A stretch of 7,134 nucleotides of DNA from an uncultured Eubacteriales bacterium (GCA_900554855.1 USIZ01000064.1:1-7134); one strand, 5' to 3'; positions 1 through 6,126 are shown, counted from the stretch's first letter. A program made the numbers and translations. The notes: generated by a model from the letters alone, not told the origin.

Positions 1-19
1 CGGAAGATATTCTGGCATA

Positions 20-913
20 TTACTGCCCTCGCTTTTTCAGCAGCGCCAGCGCATCCAGCAGGTCATTCAGGTCGTCCACGCCGTAGTATTCCAGCTCCAG
101 ACGGCCCTTACGCTTGCCGGTGACGATCTTCACCCTCCGGCCCAGCTTGTCGCCCAGCTCCTTGGCGGCCACGGCGGCATAGTCCACCGCCAGCGGATCC
201 TTCTTTTCTTCGACGGGCTCCTTCACGGGGCGGGTGAGCTGCTTGACCAGCTGCTCCGTCTGTCGGACGGACAGCCCGTCGTTGGCCACCTTTTCGGCGA
301 TCTTCTGCTGAATGGCCGGGTCGGCCACACTGACCAGCGTGCGGGCGTGCCCGGCGGAGAGACGGCCGTCCTCCACCATGGCCTGAATGGGCTCGGGCAG
401 ACCCAGCAGGCGCAGGGCGTTGGCCACGGCGGGGCGGGATTTGCCCACCCGCTCGGCGCACTCCTCCTGCGTCAGGCCAAAGTCGGCCATCAGCTTCTGG
501 AAGCCGGCGGCCTCCTCCATGGGGTTCAGATCCTCTCGCTGGAGGTTTTCAATCAGGGACAGCTCCATGACCTTGCGGTCGTCCGCCTCGATGACCAGCA
601 CCGGCACCTCGTTCAGACCGGCCTGCCGGGCGGCGCGCCAGCGGCGCTCACCGGAGATGATCTGGTAGTAGCCGGAGGGCAGGCGGCGGACGGTGATGGG
701 CTGGAGAATGCCGTGGGTGGCGATGCTCTCTGCCAGATCGCTCAGAGCGTCCGGGTCAAACTGCTTTCGGGGCTGGGAGGCGTTGGCCTCCACCTTGGCG
801 ATGGGCAGGGTGGTGATGCCGCTGCCCTCGCTCTGCTCCAGCAGGGAGGAGGGGCCGCCGCCCATCAGGGCGTCCAGACCCCGGCCCAGGCCGGACTCGC
901 GTTTTTTTGCCAT
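20..913 (-). CDS. parB: Chromosome partitioning protein ParB (Spo0J)
   Basis: ParB is a CTP-dependent DNA clamp that loads at parS, spreads along origin-proximal DNA, stimulates ParA and recruits SMC. The protein has 297 residues, normal for a chromosomal ParB. Near the N-terminus is the ParA-contacting motif GLGRGLDAL (8-16). The CTPase domain follows, with GERRWRA (88-94) and ENLQRED (122-128). The helix-turn-helix (about 148-173) contains GKSRPAVANALRLL, and after a charged linker comes a lysine-rich C-terminal dimerisation domain (about 257-293). At the four positions reported to separate ParB from Noc it has R160, A166, G171 and G188, the ParB-like state. The ATG at 913 is preceded by AAGGAAG (923-929) with 9 nt spacing. 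It is the last gene of parA - YcxB-like - parB, with a parS in its 67-nt leader. Only 19 bases follow the stop, so no terminator is visible. Confidence 0.97.
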   Translation of the reverse strand: MAKKRESGLGRGLDALMGGGPSSLLEQSEGSGITTLPIAKVEANASQPRKQFDPDALSDLAESIATHGILQPITVRRLPSGYYQIISGERRWRAARQAGLNEVPVLVIEADDRKVMELSLIENLQREDLNPMEEAAGFQKLMADFGLTQEECAERVGKSRPAVANALRLLGLPEPIQAMVEDGRLSAGHARTLVSVADPAIQQKIAEKVANDGLSVRQTEQLVKQLTRPVKEPVEEKKDPLAVDYAAVAAKELGDKLGRRVKIVTGKRKGRLELEYYGVDDLNDLLDALALLKKRGQ

Positions 914-940
914 TGGGTTACACTTCCTTTATTGGTTGAC

Positions 941-956
941 TGTTTCACGTGAAACA
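941..956. promoter_or_regulatory. parS: parS centromere site 1 (parB leader)
   Basis: This is the perfect 16-bp palindrome TGTTTCACGTGAAACA, the Bacillus-type parS consensus. It lies between the stop of the YcxB-like gene and the parB ribosome binding site. ParB should load here. In the mRNA the palindrome would also fold into a small hairpin 11 bases upstream of the parB Shine-Dalgarno, so ParB binding or the hairpin could influence parB expression; that part is inference. Confidence 0.97.
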
Positions 957-980
957 GAGAAAAAGCTTTTGTTTTGCGCA

Positions 981-1502
981 TCAGCACCCCTGCCGTCTGG
1001 CGTCGGGGCACTTTTGCAGCAGGTAGGGGAGCAGGCTGGGGTTCTTCTCCAGCGTCGTCGGCTTGATGGTGACGACCTGATTGGCTCCGGTGTAGAGGAT
1101 CAGATAGCCCTTCCGCTTGACGATTTTATGAATCGTGCTGTAATGCAGGTTGAACTGGGCGTGGGTGGTGCAGTTGACCACCACAAGACCCTGGGGCCAG
1201 AAGATGAGCTGCTGATGAATGATGTTGGTGCCGCAGCTCTCCTGATATTGCCCTATCTGACGCTGGGCTAACCGTTTGGGCAGAAATACTCTGATATATA
1301 CCGTAAATGCGCTAAAAAGGAGCGCTAAAAAGGCATAAAACCAGAAGTGGAAAAAGAGCGCCACAATGGCCAGCGCAGCGCAGAGCACTGCGATGATCGG
1401 ATAACCGATGCGCAGGGCGGGATTGAACAGAACGGCGGTGATGTTCGCCAGCTCCTCTGCGTTCGTATCGGACTCCAAAAAGAAATCGGGAGACTGCGTC
1501 AT
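981..1502 (-). CDS. Two-helix membrane protein, YcxB-like domain, between parA and parB
   Basis: This is an uncharacterised 173-residue protein. The first 30 residues are polar. Two hydrophobic segments follow (about 34-51 and 53-73), separated by only a residue or two, so they probably form a hairpin in the membrane. A positively charged stretch (75-82) comes next, then a soluble domain (about 95-165). The soluble part, with FWPQGL, a Y-S-T-I-H-K-I-V-K segment and a hydrophobic strand before a basic/threonine strand, resembles the YcxB-like C-terminal domain; this is recognised by eye only. The ATG at 1502 is 3 nt past the parA stop, and its Shine-Dalgarno GGAGGG lies in the last parA codons with about 8 nt spacing, so translation is very likely coupled to parA. 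Function is unknown; the position suggests a membrane-located partner of the segregation system, which is inference. Confidence 0.85.
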   Translation of the reverse strand: MTQSPDFFLESDTNAEELANITAVLFNPALRIGYPIIAVLCAALAIVALFFHFWFYAFLALLFSAFTVYIRVFLPKRLAQRQIGQYQESCGTNIIHQQLIFWPQGLVVVNCTTHAQFNLHYSTIHKIVKRKGYLILYTGANQVVTIKPTTLEKNPSLLPYLLQKCPDARRQGC

Positions 1503-1505
1503 GAA

Positions 1506-2255
1506 TTATCCCTCCAGCACTTCCTTGGCCAGCGCACGGTAGGCCTCGGCTCCTTTGCTCCACTTGTCATATGCAATGACGGGTTTGCCGTGGCTGGGGG
1601 CCTCGGCAAGTCGGGTGTTGCGGGGGACAACGGTGGCATACACCTTGCCCTTGAAGAAGCGCTTGACCTCCTCGGCCACCTGCATGCTCAGATTGGTACG
1701 GCCGTTATACATGGTCAGCAGAACGCCCTCCACGTCGATGTCCGGATTCAGGCGTTTTTTCACCAGCCGCAGTGTGCTCATCAGATCACTGAGTCCCTCC
1801 AGCGCGTAATACTCGCACTGCACCGGGATGAGCACACTCCGGGCGGCCACGATGCCGTTCAGGGTGAGCAGCTCCAGAGAGGGCGGGCAGTCGATGAGGA
1901 TGAAGTCGTAATTCTCCTCCACCGTGTCCAGCGCATTGGAGAGCAGATACTCCCTGTGCTCCATGCCCACCAGCTCGATGCCCGCGCCCGCCAGCGCCTT
2001 GTTGGAGGGCAGCACATCGCCATAGGGAGTGGAGACAATGGCCTTTGCGCAATCGCTCTCGCCGATCAGCACGTCATAGACGTTGGGGGAGTGGTTCTTG
2101 TCCACGCCGAGGCCGCTGGTGGCATTGCCCTGGGGGTCGAAATCCACCAGCAAAACCCGCTGGCCAACCTCCCGCAGAGCGGCGGAAAGATTGACCGCAG
2201 TTGTGGTTTTGCCCACACCGCCCTTCTGATTGGCCACTACAATGCGTCTTGCCAT
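1506..2255 (-). CDS. parA: Chromosome partitioning ATPase ParA (Soj)
   Basis: ParA is a Walker-type ATPase that binds nucleoid DNA as an ATP dimer and is released by ParB, which moves or separates origins. In Bacillus the homologue Soj also controls DnaA. The 249-residue length without an N-terminal helix-turn-helix is the short chromosomal type, not the long plasmid type. Visible motifs are the deviant Walker A KGGVGKTT (11-18, with signature lysine K11 and K16), VDFDPQGN (37-44), Walker B FILIDCPPS (118-126), and the conserved RNTRLAEAPSHGKPV block (212-226). The ATG at 2255 is preceded by GGAGG (2264-2268) with 8 nt spacing. It is the first gene of the operon, under a strong sigma-A-type promoter at 2296-2324, with two parS sites just upstream. 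Confidence 0.98.
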   Translation of the reverse strand: MARRIVVANQKGGVGKTTTAVNLSAALREVGQRVLLVDFDPQGNATSGLGVDKNHSPNVYDVLIGESDCAKAIVSTPYGDVLPSNKALAGAGIELVGMEHREYLLSNALDTVEENYDFILIDCPPSLELLTLNGIVAARSVLIPVQCEYYALEGLSDLMSTLRLVKKRLNPDIDVEGVLLTMYNGRTNLSMQVAEEVKRFFKGKVYATVVPRNTRLAEAPSHGKPVIAYDKWSKGAEAYRALAKEVLEG

Positions 2256-2295
2256 GCCGATTTCCTCCCAGTCTAAAGATAATGATACATTTTAT

Positions 2296-2324
2296 ATTAT
2301 AGTAGAAAGCACTGCTGTTTGCAA
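2296..2324 (-). promoter_or_regulatory. sigma-A-type promoter of the parA operon
   Basis: On the minus strand there is a -35 TTGCAA (2324-2319), a 17-bp spacer and a perfect -10 TATAAT (2301-2296). Transcription should begin near 2289 and lead into parA at 2255. The nearest parS (2338-2353) starts 13 bp upstream of the -35 box, so ParB bound there could modulate this promoter. The promoter call is from sequence; the regulation is inference. Confidence 0.85.
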
Positions 2325-2337
2325 GAGAATTGCCGCT

Positions 2338-2353
2338 TGTTTCACGTGAAACA
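2338..2353. promoter_or_regulatory. parS: parS centromere site 2 (upstream of parA promoter)
   Basis: This is a second perfect copy of the 16-bp parS palindrome, immediately upstream of the parA promoter. Its centre is 47 bp from the centre of site 3. Confidence 0.97.
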
Positions 2354-2373
2354 ATGCAGTTTTTTGCGAAAGA

Positions 2374-2411
2374 AGAGCCGGGAGTGTTTCACGTGAAACA
2401 CTCCCGGCTCT
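2374..2411 (-). terminator. Perfect 38-bp palindrome, possible terminator containing parS
   Basis: Both arms are 19 bases and match without mismatch. They are built from an 11-base GC-rich outer arm (AGAGCCGGGAG and its complement) around parS. As RNA this would be a very stable hairpin. It lies about 60 bp past the stop of the DUF3825 gene (2470) and before parA, where a terminator for leftward transcription is expected. On the minus strand the hairpin is followed by TCTTTCGC, a weak U-tract, so termination is plausible but not certain. On the plus strand no T-run follows. Confidence 0.5.
2385..2400. promoter_or_regulatory. parS: parS centromere site 3 (core of a longer palindrome)
   Basis: This is a third perfect 16-bp parS. 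It forms the exact centre of a 38-bp perfect palindrome (2374-2411), unlike sites 1 and 2, whose symmetry stops at the 16-bp core. Confidence 0.97.
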
Positions 2412-2469
2412 GTACTGCCACGCACAAAACGAGGGGCGCATAGGATGGGGCGCTGCCCGGAATAAGCGG

Positions 2470-3777
2470 TTATTCTTCCTCCTCACCGTCAGACACGATA
2501 TCGGCGGGACGGAGCCACTCGCCGGAGGGACGGCAGAGCAGGCGGCTGTCCTTGTAGGCCATGTCCATGGTGAGCACCGTCCGGCCGACATACATCCCGT
2601 TGTCCAGCCGCTCAACCACCAGCGCCAGACAGGGCTTGGCGTTGCGCCGGGCGGAGAAGGCGATGGGCAGGAGCATGCTCAGCTTGCCGGTGGTGGGGAA
2701 GAAGCAGGGGATCCCCACCTTGTAATCCCGCCGCGCCTGCTCCAGCGTGTGGTTGACGGCGGCCTCAAATTGAATGCGCAGATCATAGAACAGGGCGCTC
2801 ATGTCCGCATCTTCCAGATCGGTGACCGCCCGGCCCAGCTCCTTAAAGAGTTGGCGCTGCCGGTTCGGGTCGGACTCCGCCTCGATTTTGGCCAACAGGG
2901 CGCGGGAGCGTGGGAAATCATTGCAGTGCTTGCGCAGGAAATCCAGCGGGAACCTGCCGATGTTGTCCCCGATCATGTGGAAAAACTGATAATCCAGCTC
3001 ACAGTTGGGGTCGAATCTGGTCTCAAAGCAGACGTCGGTGAAGTAAGAGGCCAGGTGGAGCTTGGAGCGCACCGGGGCCAGCGCAATGGCGGCACTGCGC
3101 TGGGCGGAGTCGCCGCGCGCCTCGTCCAGCGTGGAGCAGAAGGCGGCGAACCGCCATGCCTGACGATCCGGCACATTGTTGGGCACGAAGTAGGCCATCA
3201 GATCTTCGCCGTAGATCCGGCTCATCAGGCCGGTGTTAAAGGCGGCGAAGCGGCCCTCCGGGTCGGTGTAGACCTTGTCCTGCTGCTTGAGGCGGGCAAA
3301 GGTGTAGGTGATGTAGTTGTTCAGGATGCTCAGGTCGTCCCGCCCCTGAAAGCTCCACATCTCCGGCTCGGCCAGATCGGCCAGCTGCTGAAGAAAGGCG
3401 TGGTAATTGCCCAGCCATGCAAACTCCTGCAAAGCGGTGAGCCGCGCGGCCTTTGGAGCGGAGCCCACAAAGGAGAGGTAGAAGGGCAGGCCGCCCTTCT
3501 GGTCGCTGCGGGAGATGCCCAGCAGAAGGGGAGAGCCGGCGGTGTTGGTCAGCGCCAGCACCGCATTGAAGCAGCCCCGCGAGGCGTTCCAGGTGACCTG
3601 CCCGGCGGCGGCCGCCGCGTCATAGGCGGCGCAGACTTCCTCCATCAGATCGGCGTTCAGCGTGGGCGCGCCCAGCTGCTCCGCCAGACGATCCTGATTG
3701 GCATAGGGGAAAAAGACCTCGTTCCGGCAGTTCACAGGCGGCATATGCTTCGGCCGGTCGGAGACGGTTTCCCCGGC
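2470..3777 (-). CDS. 3' part of split gene: DUF3825-domain protein
   Basis: This is the downstream part of a gene split by a +1 frameshift. The frame is open back to 3951, but the residues before about 3777 look like out-of-frame translation; homologous-looking sequence begins with AGETVSD. If it were translated separately, the first ATG is at 3744, with no convincing Shine-Dalgarno. The protein from 3777 has 435 residues. Over most of its C-terminal 310 residues it resembles the DUF3825 family: EPEMWSF, then ILNNYITYTFARL, then AFNTGLMSRIYGEDLMAYF, then a DN-x-x-RFP motif, an RRDYKVGIPCFFP segment, LSMLLPIAF, and finally LTMDMAYKDSRLL before a conserved RP-x-x-x-WL. The biochemical function of DUF3825 is, to my knowledge, unknown. 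The C-terminus is a short acidic tail. No transmembrane segment is seen. The DUF3825 call is by motif recall. Confidence 0.8.
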   Translation of the reverse strand, partial: AGETVSDRPKHMPPVNCRNEVFFPYANQDRLAEQLGAPTLNADLMEEVCAAYDAAAAAGQVTWNASRGCFNAVLALTNTAGSPLLLGISRSDQKGGLPFYLSFVGSAPKAARLTALQEFAWLGNYHAFLQQLADLAEPEMWSFQGRDDLSILNNYITYTFARLKQQDKVYTDPEGRFAAFNTGLMSRIYGEDLMAYFVPNNVPDRQAWRFAAFCSTLDEARGDSAQRSAAIALAPVRSKLHLASYFTDVCFETRFDPNCELDYQFFHMIGDNIGRFPLDFLRKHCNDFPRSRALLAKIEAESDPNRQRQLFKELGRAVTDLEDADMSALFYDLRIQFEAAVNHTLEQARRDYKVGIPCFFPTTGKLSMLLPIAFSARRNAKPCLALVVERLDNGMYVGRTVLTMDMAYKDSRLLCRPSGEWLRPADIVSDGEEEE

Positions 3778-4969
3778 GGGGGCTGACTCCGACCGGCGTG
3801 GGTTCGCCAGCGAAATCAAAACTGATTTCGTCTGTTTTCGACAAAATATCCTTAAATTCGGCCAATTTCTCGCTTTTTTGTGAATTTTCCGGCATACAGA
3901 CCAGCCAGCCGCCCTGCTCGTTTTTCTGGGTCGGGATGCGCAGGATCTCAAGGATCATCTTCCCCTTCAGCGGTGCGCCGTCCAGCTCATAGCGGTTGGC
4001 GGCGCAGCCGTTATTGTCCAGAAAATGGAATACCTTCGCCATGGGGATCTGACTGCCGGGGGCGTACTCCCGGCGCAGCAGGGCCAGCACCCGGGCCTGC
4101 TCCTCCGCGTTGAAGGCCCGGCGCGGGGCGCCGCCTTTCGCCGCGGTCTGTGGTTTTTCGGTCGGCTTCGGCAGGGTGTACACGGGCGCGGCCGGGGGTG
4201 TCGACTTGTCCTCCGCGGGGGTGTGCAGGGGCTCGGCCGAGTTTGACTTGTTTTCGCTGGCGGGCGTCTGCGCTTCTTCGACGCCCTTCGACACAGGGAC
4301 TGCCGGTTCCGGCCGGGGGGACTCCGGTTCGACGTGCCTGGGCGGCTCCTGCTCCGGAGGAACTTCCTCCTCCGGGACGGGCTCCGGTTCAGGGCGCTGC
4401 GGGATAGTCACCAGGCGGATGCCGGCGGCCATATGGGTAGAGAAGCCCAGCGCGGTCAGCAGGTCGGTTTCGTTCACCCCGTAGTGTTCGGGGCGGAAGC
4501 CGTGCGTCATCAGCAGACGGGTGACGATGTTGGCGTTCTGCTCAGTGCCGGGGGCACAGTTGTCCCACAGCAGCTCCAGCAGGCGCTGGGTGGGGGCGCT
4601 CTCCGCCGCGGCCGCATCCGTGTCTACCGGAGGTTCAGCCTGCTTCCCGGGCATGGGCAGCGCCGCCTCCTTCAGCCGGACATAGAACAGGGCGGGGGTA
4701 ATAGAGCGGGTGATGACGAAGCCCTCCGGCAGATCCTCGATCAGTGCGCGCAGATTTGGATAAAAGCCGCCGTCGGTGGGAGAGATCTGCGCGGTCTTGC
4801 GGTCTTTCAGCGTCATGAGGATCTGCGAGGAAGAGATCTCGGCGTCGAGGCCGTACTCCCTGAGCAGCAGGAGATAGACCACGGTGCGCAGAACCTCTTT
4901 ACTGTCCTTCCAGAATTCGTAGTGCAGGTAGTGGTACAGCCACTTGCCTTGCTTGCCGGTCAGACTCAT
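3620..4969 (-). CDS. 5' part of split gene: winged-helix-like N-terminus and Pro/Glu linker
   Basis: This is the upstream part of the split gene. Residues 1-397 look genuine; the last 52 or so, after the C5 run at 3778-3782, are an Arg/Gly/Ala-rich tail typical of a wrong frame, ending at 3620. Residues 1-100 form a compact mixed helix/strand domain ending in ALFYVRLKE. It vaguely recalls OST-HTH/LOTUS or other winged-helix domains; that is tentative. Residues 125-188 are helical, 190-280 are a disordered Pro/Glu-rich linker, and 286-360 are a second small domain ending GGWLVCMP. Joined by a +1 shift with the DUF3825 part, the product is 832 residues. The ATG at 4969 has AAGGGGG (4980-4986) 10 nt upstream and its own promoter at 5008-5036. 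The gene lies between noc and parA, where no conserved gene is expected. Confidence 0.75.
   Translation of the reverse strand: MSLTGKQGKWLYHYLHYEFWKDSKEVLRTVVYLLLLREYGLDAEISSSQILMTLKDRKTAQISPTDGGFYPNLRALIEDLPEGFVITRSITPALFYVRLKEAALPMPGKQAEPPVDTDAAAAESAPTQRLLELLWDNCAPGTEQNANIVTRLLMTHGFRPEHYGVNETDLLTALGFSTHMAAGIRLVTIPQRPEPEPVPEEEVPPEQEPPRHVEPESPRPEPAVPVSKGVEEAQTPASENKSNSAEPLHTPAEDKSTPPAAPVYTLPKPTEKPQTAAKGGAPRRAFNAEEQARVLALLRREYAPGSQIPMAKVFHFLDNNGCAANRYELDGAPLKGKMILEILRIPTQKNEQGGWLVCMPENSQKSEKLAEFKDILSKTDEISFDFAGEPTPVGVSPRRGNRLRPAEAYAACELPERGLFPLCQSGSSGGAAGRAHAERRSDGGSLRRL
3753..3797 (-). other. Frameshift site: C5 run inside an 11-bp hairpin
   Basis: The two frames of the DUF3825 gene meet here. 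On the coding strand, frame 1 reads AGC CCC CGC and the continuing frame reads GCC GGG GAA, so one extra base, most simply one C in the C5 run (3778-3782), separates them. The total span 4969-2470 is 2500 nt, which is 833 codons plus one base. The site is enclosed by a perfect 11-bp inverted repeat (3753-3763 with 3787-3797), and a run of four G's on the coding strand (3771-3774) can pair with the C's. CCC-C is a known +1-prone codon context. A homopolymer inside a GC-rich hairpin is also a classic place for assembly or sequencing error and for slippage mutation. Confidence 0.8.
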
Positions 4970-5007
4970 GACAACGATGCCCCCTTGTTGTGTATTTCGA
5001 TTACTTC

Positions 5008-5036
5008 AGTATACCAAATCGGGGCAGCTCTTTCAA
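5008..5036 (-). promoter_or_regulatory. sigma-A-type promoter of the DUF3825 gene
   Basis: On the minus strand there is a -35 TTGAAA (5036-5031), a 17-bp spacer and a -10 TATACT (5013-5008), placing the start of transcription near 5001 and the ATG about 32 bases further on. The promoter lies in the 100-bp gap after noc, so the DUF3825 gene can be expressed apart from noc. I see no strong terminator in the gap, so read-through from noc is also possible. Confidence 0.75.
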
Positions 5037-5069
5037 TTAAATTGCCATGAAAAAGCAATGAAAGGCCGC

Positions 5070-5888
5070 CTAATGGGGCGAATTTTCCTCCATTGGGATG
5101 CGGACGGTCAGGGTGAGCACCCCGTCCTTTCTGTCCTGCCGACTGGTGGCGCGCACCCCGGCGGACTGCATGAGCCGCACCGAGCGGTCGATGGTGTTCA
5201 GGAAAAAGCGCACATCCCGGATATGGTAGACCGGCATCTTCTTCGCTGGGACCGGCGCCGGGGGAGAGAGCAGTTTGTCCACATAGGCCTCTGCCTTTGC
5301 GACGGTCAGCCCCTCTTTGACCATGTGTTTTGCCGCCGCCAGCCGCTGCTCCTCCGGCAGGCGGAGCAGCGAGCGAGCGTGGCGCTCGCTGAGGGAACCC
5401 TGCTTGACCACCTCCAGCACTTCCGGCGAGAGCTTCAGCAGGCGCAGCTTGTTGGCCACGGCGGACTGGCTTTTGCCCACCTTGCGGGCAGCCTCCTCCT
5501 GACTCAGCCCGTGCTGGACGATGAGCCGCCGCAGAGCCACCGCCTCCTCCATAAAATCCAGATCCCGCCGCTGCAAATTCTCTACCAGTGCCAGCAGGGC
5601 GGACTCGGTGTCACTGGCATCCACCACAATGCAGGGCACCGTGGCCAGACCGGCCATCCGCGCCGCCCGGAGCCGCCGCTCCCCGGAGATGAGCTGATAG
5701 CGCCCCCGCACCTCCCGGACGGACAGGGGCTGTAAAATGCCGTGCTCGGCAATAGACTCCGCCAGCTCCTCCAGCCCCTCCCGCACGAACATGGTGCGGG
5801 GCTGATTCGGGTTCGGGACGATGTACTCCACCGGCAGGTAGAGCACCCGCTGGCTGTCAAACAGGCCGCTGCGTTTTCTTGCGGTCAT
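5070..5888 (-). CDS. noc: Nucleoid occlusion protein Noc (ParB paralogue)
   Basis: Noc is a CTP-dependent ParB relative that binds its own DNA sites and keeps the division septum off the nucleoid. The chosen protein has 272 residues. It contains PNPNQPR (25-31), the CTP motif GERRLRA (69-75), ENLQRRD (103-109) and a helix-turn-helix (about 129-152). The four positions reported to set ParB versus Noc specificity are Q141, K147, K152 and R169, all the Noc state. The C-terminal block YHIRDVRFFLNTIDRSV, ending in an RIP strand, also resembles what I recall of clostridial Noc proteins. The frame stays open upstream to GTG codons at 5894 and 5897, but AGAGGTG just upstream gives good spacing to the ATG at 5888 and overlaps the GTGs, so I chose ATG. 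The N-terminus is short, with no clear Bacillus-type amphipathic membrane helix. It is divergent from gerA. Confidence 0.93.
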   Translation of the reverse strand: MTARKRSGLFDSQRVLYLPVEYIVPNPNQPRTMFVREGLEELAESIAEHGILQPLSVREVRGRYQLISGERRLRAARMAGLATVPCIVVDASDTESALLALVENLQRRDLDFMEEAVALRRLIVQHGLSQEEAARKVGKSQSAVANKLRLLKLSPEVLEVVKQGSLSERHARSLLRLPEEQRLAAAKHMVKEGLTVAKAEAYVDKLLSPPAPVPAKKMPVYHIRDVRFFLNTIDRSVRLMQSAGVRATSRQDRKDGVLTLTVRIPMEENSPH

Positions 5889-5963
5889 GATCACCACCTC
5901 TTTCTATTCCATAAATTACCATATATTGGAAATTAAGAAACGGGAAACCCGTCGCATAGCGAT

Positions 5964-5996
5964 AAAAAAACCGCCGGTCATTTGAAAAACCGGCGG
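5964..5996 (-). terminator. Rho-independent terminator pointing toward noc
   Basis: The perfect 8-bp stem CCGCCGGT/ACCGGCGG (5971-5978 with 5989-5996) has a 10-base loop and, on the minus strand, is followed directly by seven T's (5970-5964). This is a textbook intrinsic terminator for leftward transcription. No minus-strand gene lies between it and the rightward gerA, so what it terminates is unclear: antisense transcription from gerA, an unseen small RNA, or a long noc leader. Confidence 0.8.
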
Positions 5997-6094
5997 CTAT
6001 GGCGGGAAATGGTTCCATATTTTGGATTGTCGAAGGGTGGGGAGTTGTACCCGCTTCTGCAACTGCCGTGCGGATCGTCGGACATCGGTGCTGC

Positions 6095-6126
6095 AAGATC
6101 CTTCGGCCTGCGGCCTCGGAATGACG
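6095..6126 (-). repeat. Dispersed intergenic repeat core (CGTCATTCCGAGG type)
   Basis: Read on the minus strand this begins CGTCATTCCGAGG, continues with the small palindrome GGCC-GCA-GGCC and ends GAAGGATCTT. Sequences of this form (a GTCATT-x-GAG start, variable hairpin and AATCT/GATCT end) recur as non-coding dispersed repeats in many bacterial genomes, including gut Bacillota. The element may extend further in both directions. No second copy occurs in this window, so the call rests on recall. Confidence 0.5.

Noticed and set aside
347..952. Long plus-strand frames opposite parB, parA, the DUF3825 gene and noc
   Set aside because: All are antisense to recognisable proteins and show Gly/His/Gln-rich junk composition without start-site signals.
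1309..1333. 12-bp direct repeat GCGCTAAAAAGG with 13-bp period in the YcxB-like gene
   Set aside because: It encodes part of a leucine/phenylalanine-rich membrane helix in two frames and the reading frame is intact; a recent 13-bp duplication would have broken it, so chance composition is more likely.
20..2255. parAB as a plasmid or integrative-element partition system
   Set aside because: ParA is the short Soj type, ParB and parS are the chromosomal Bacillus type, and noc and gerA are chromosomal neighbours; no integrase, relaxase or replication gene is present.
2470..3744. Independent gene starting at ATG 3744
   Set aside because: There is no good Shine-Dalgarno, and the sequence just upstream (AGETVSD...) reads naturally as a continuation of the upstream half, so a split single gene is more likely.
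5940..5948. Possible Noc-binding site near noc (ACGGGAAAC)
   Set aside because: Only one half resembles the ATTTCCCGGGAAAT palindrome; the other half does not match.
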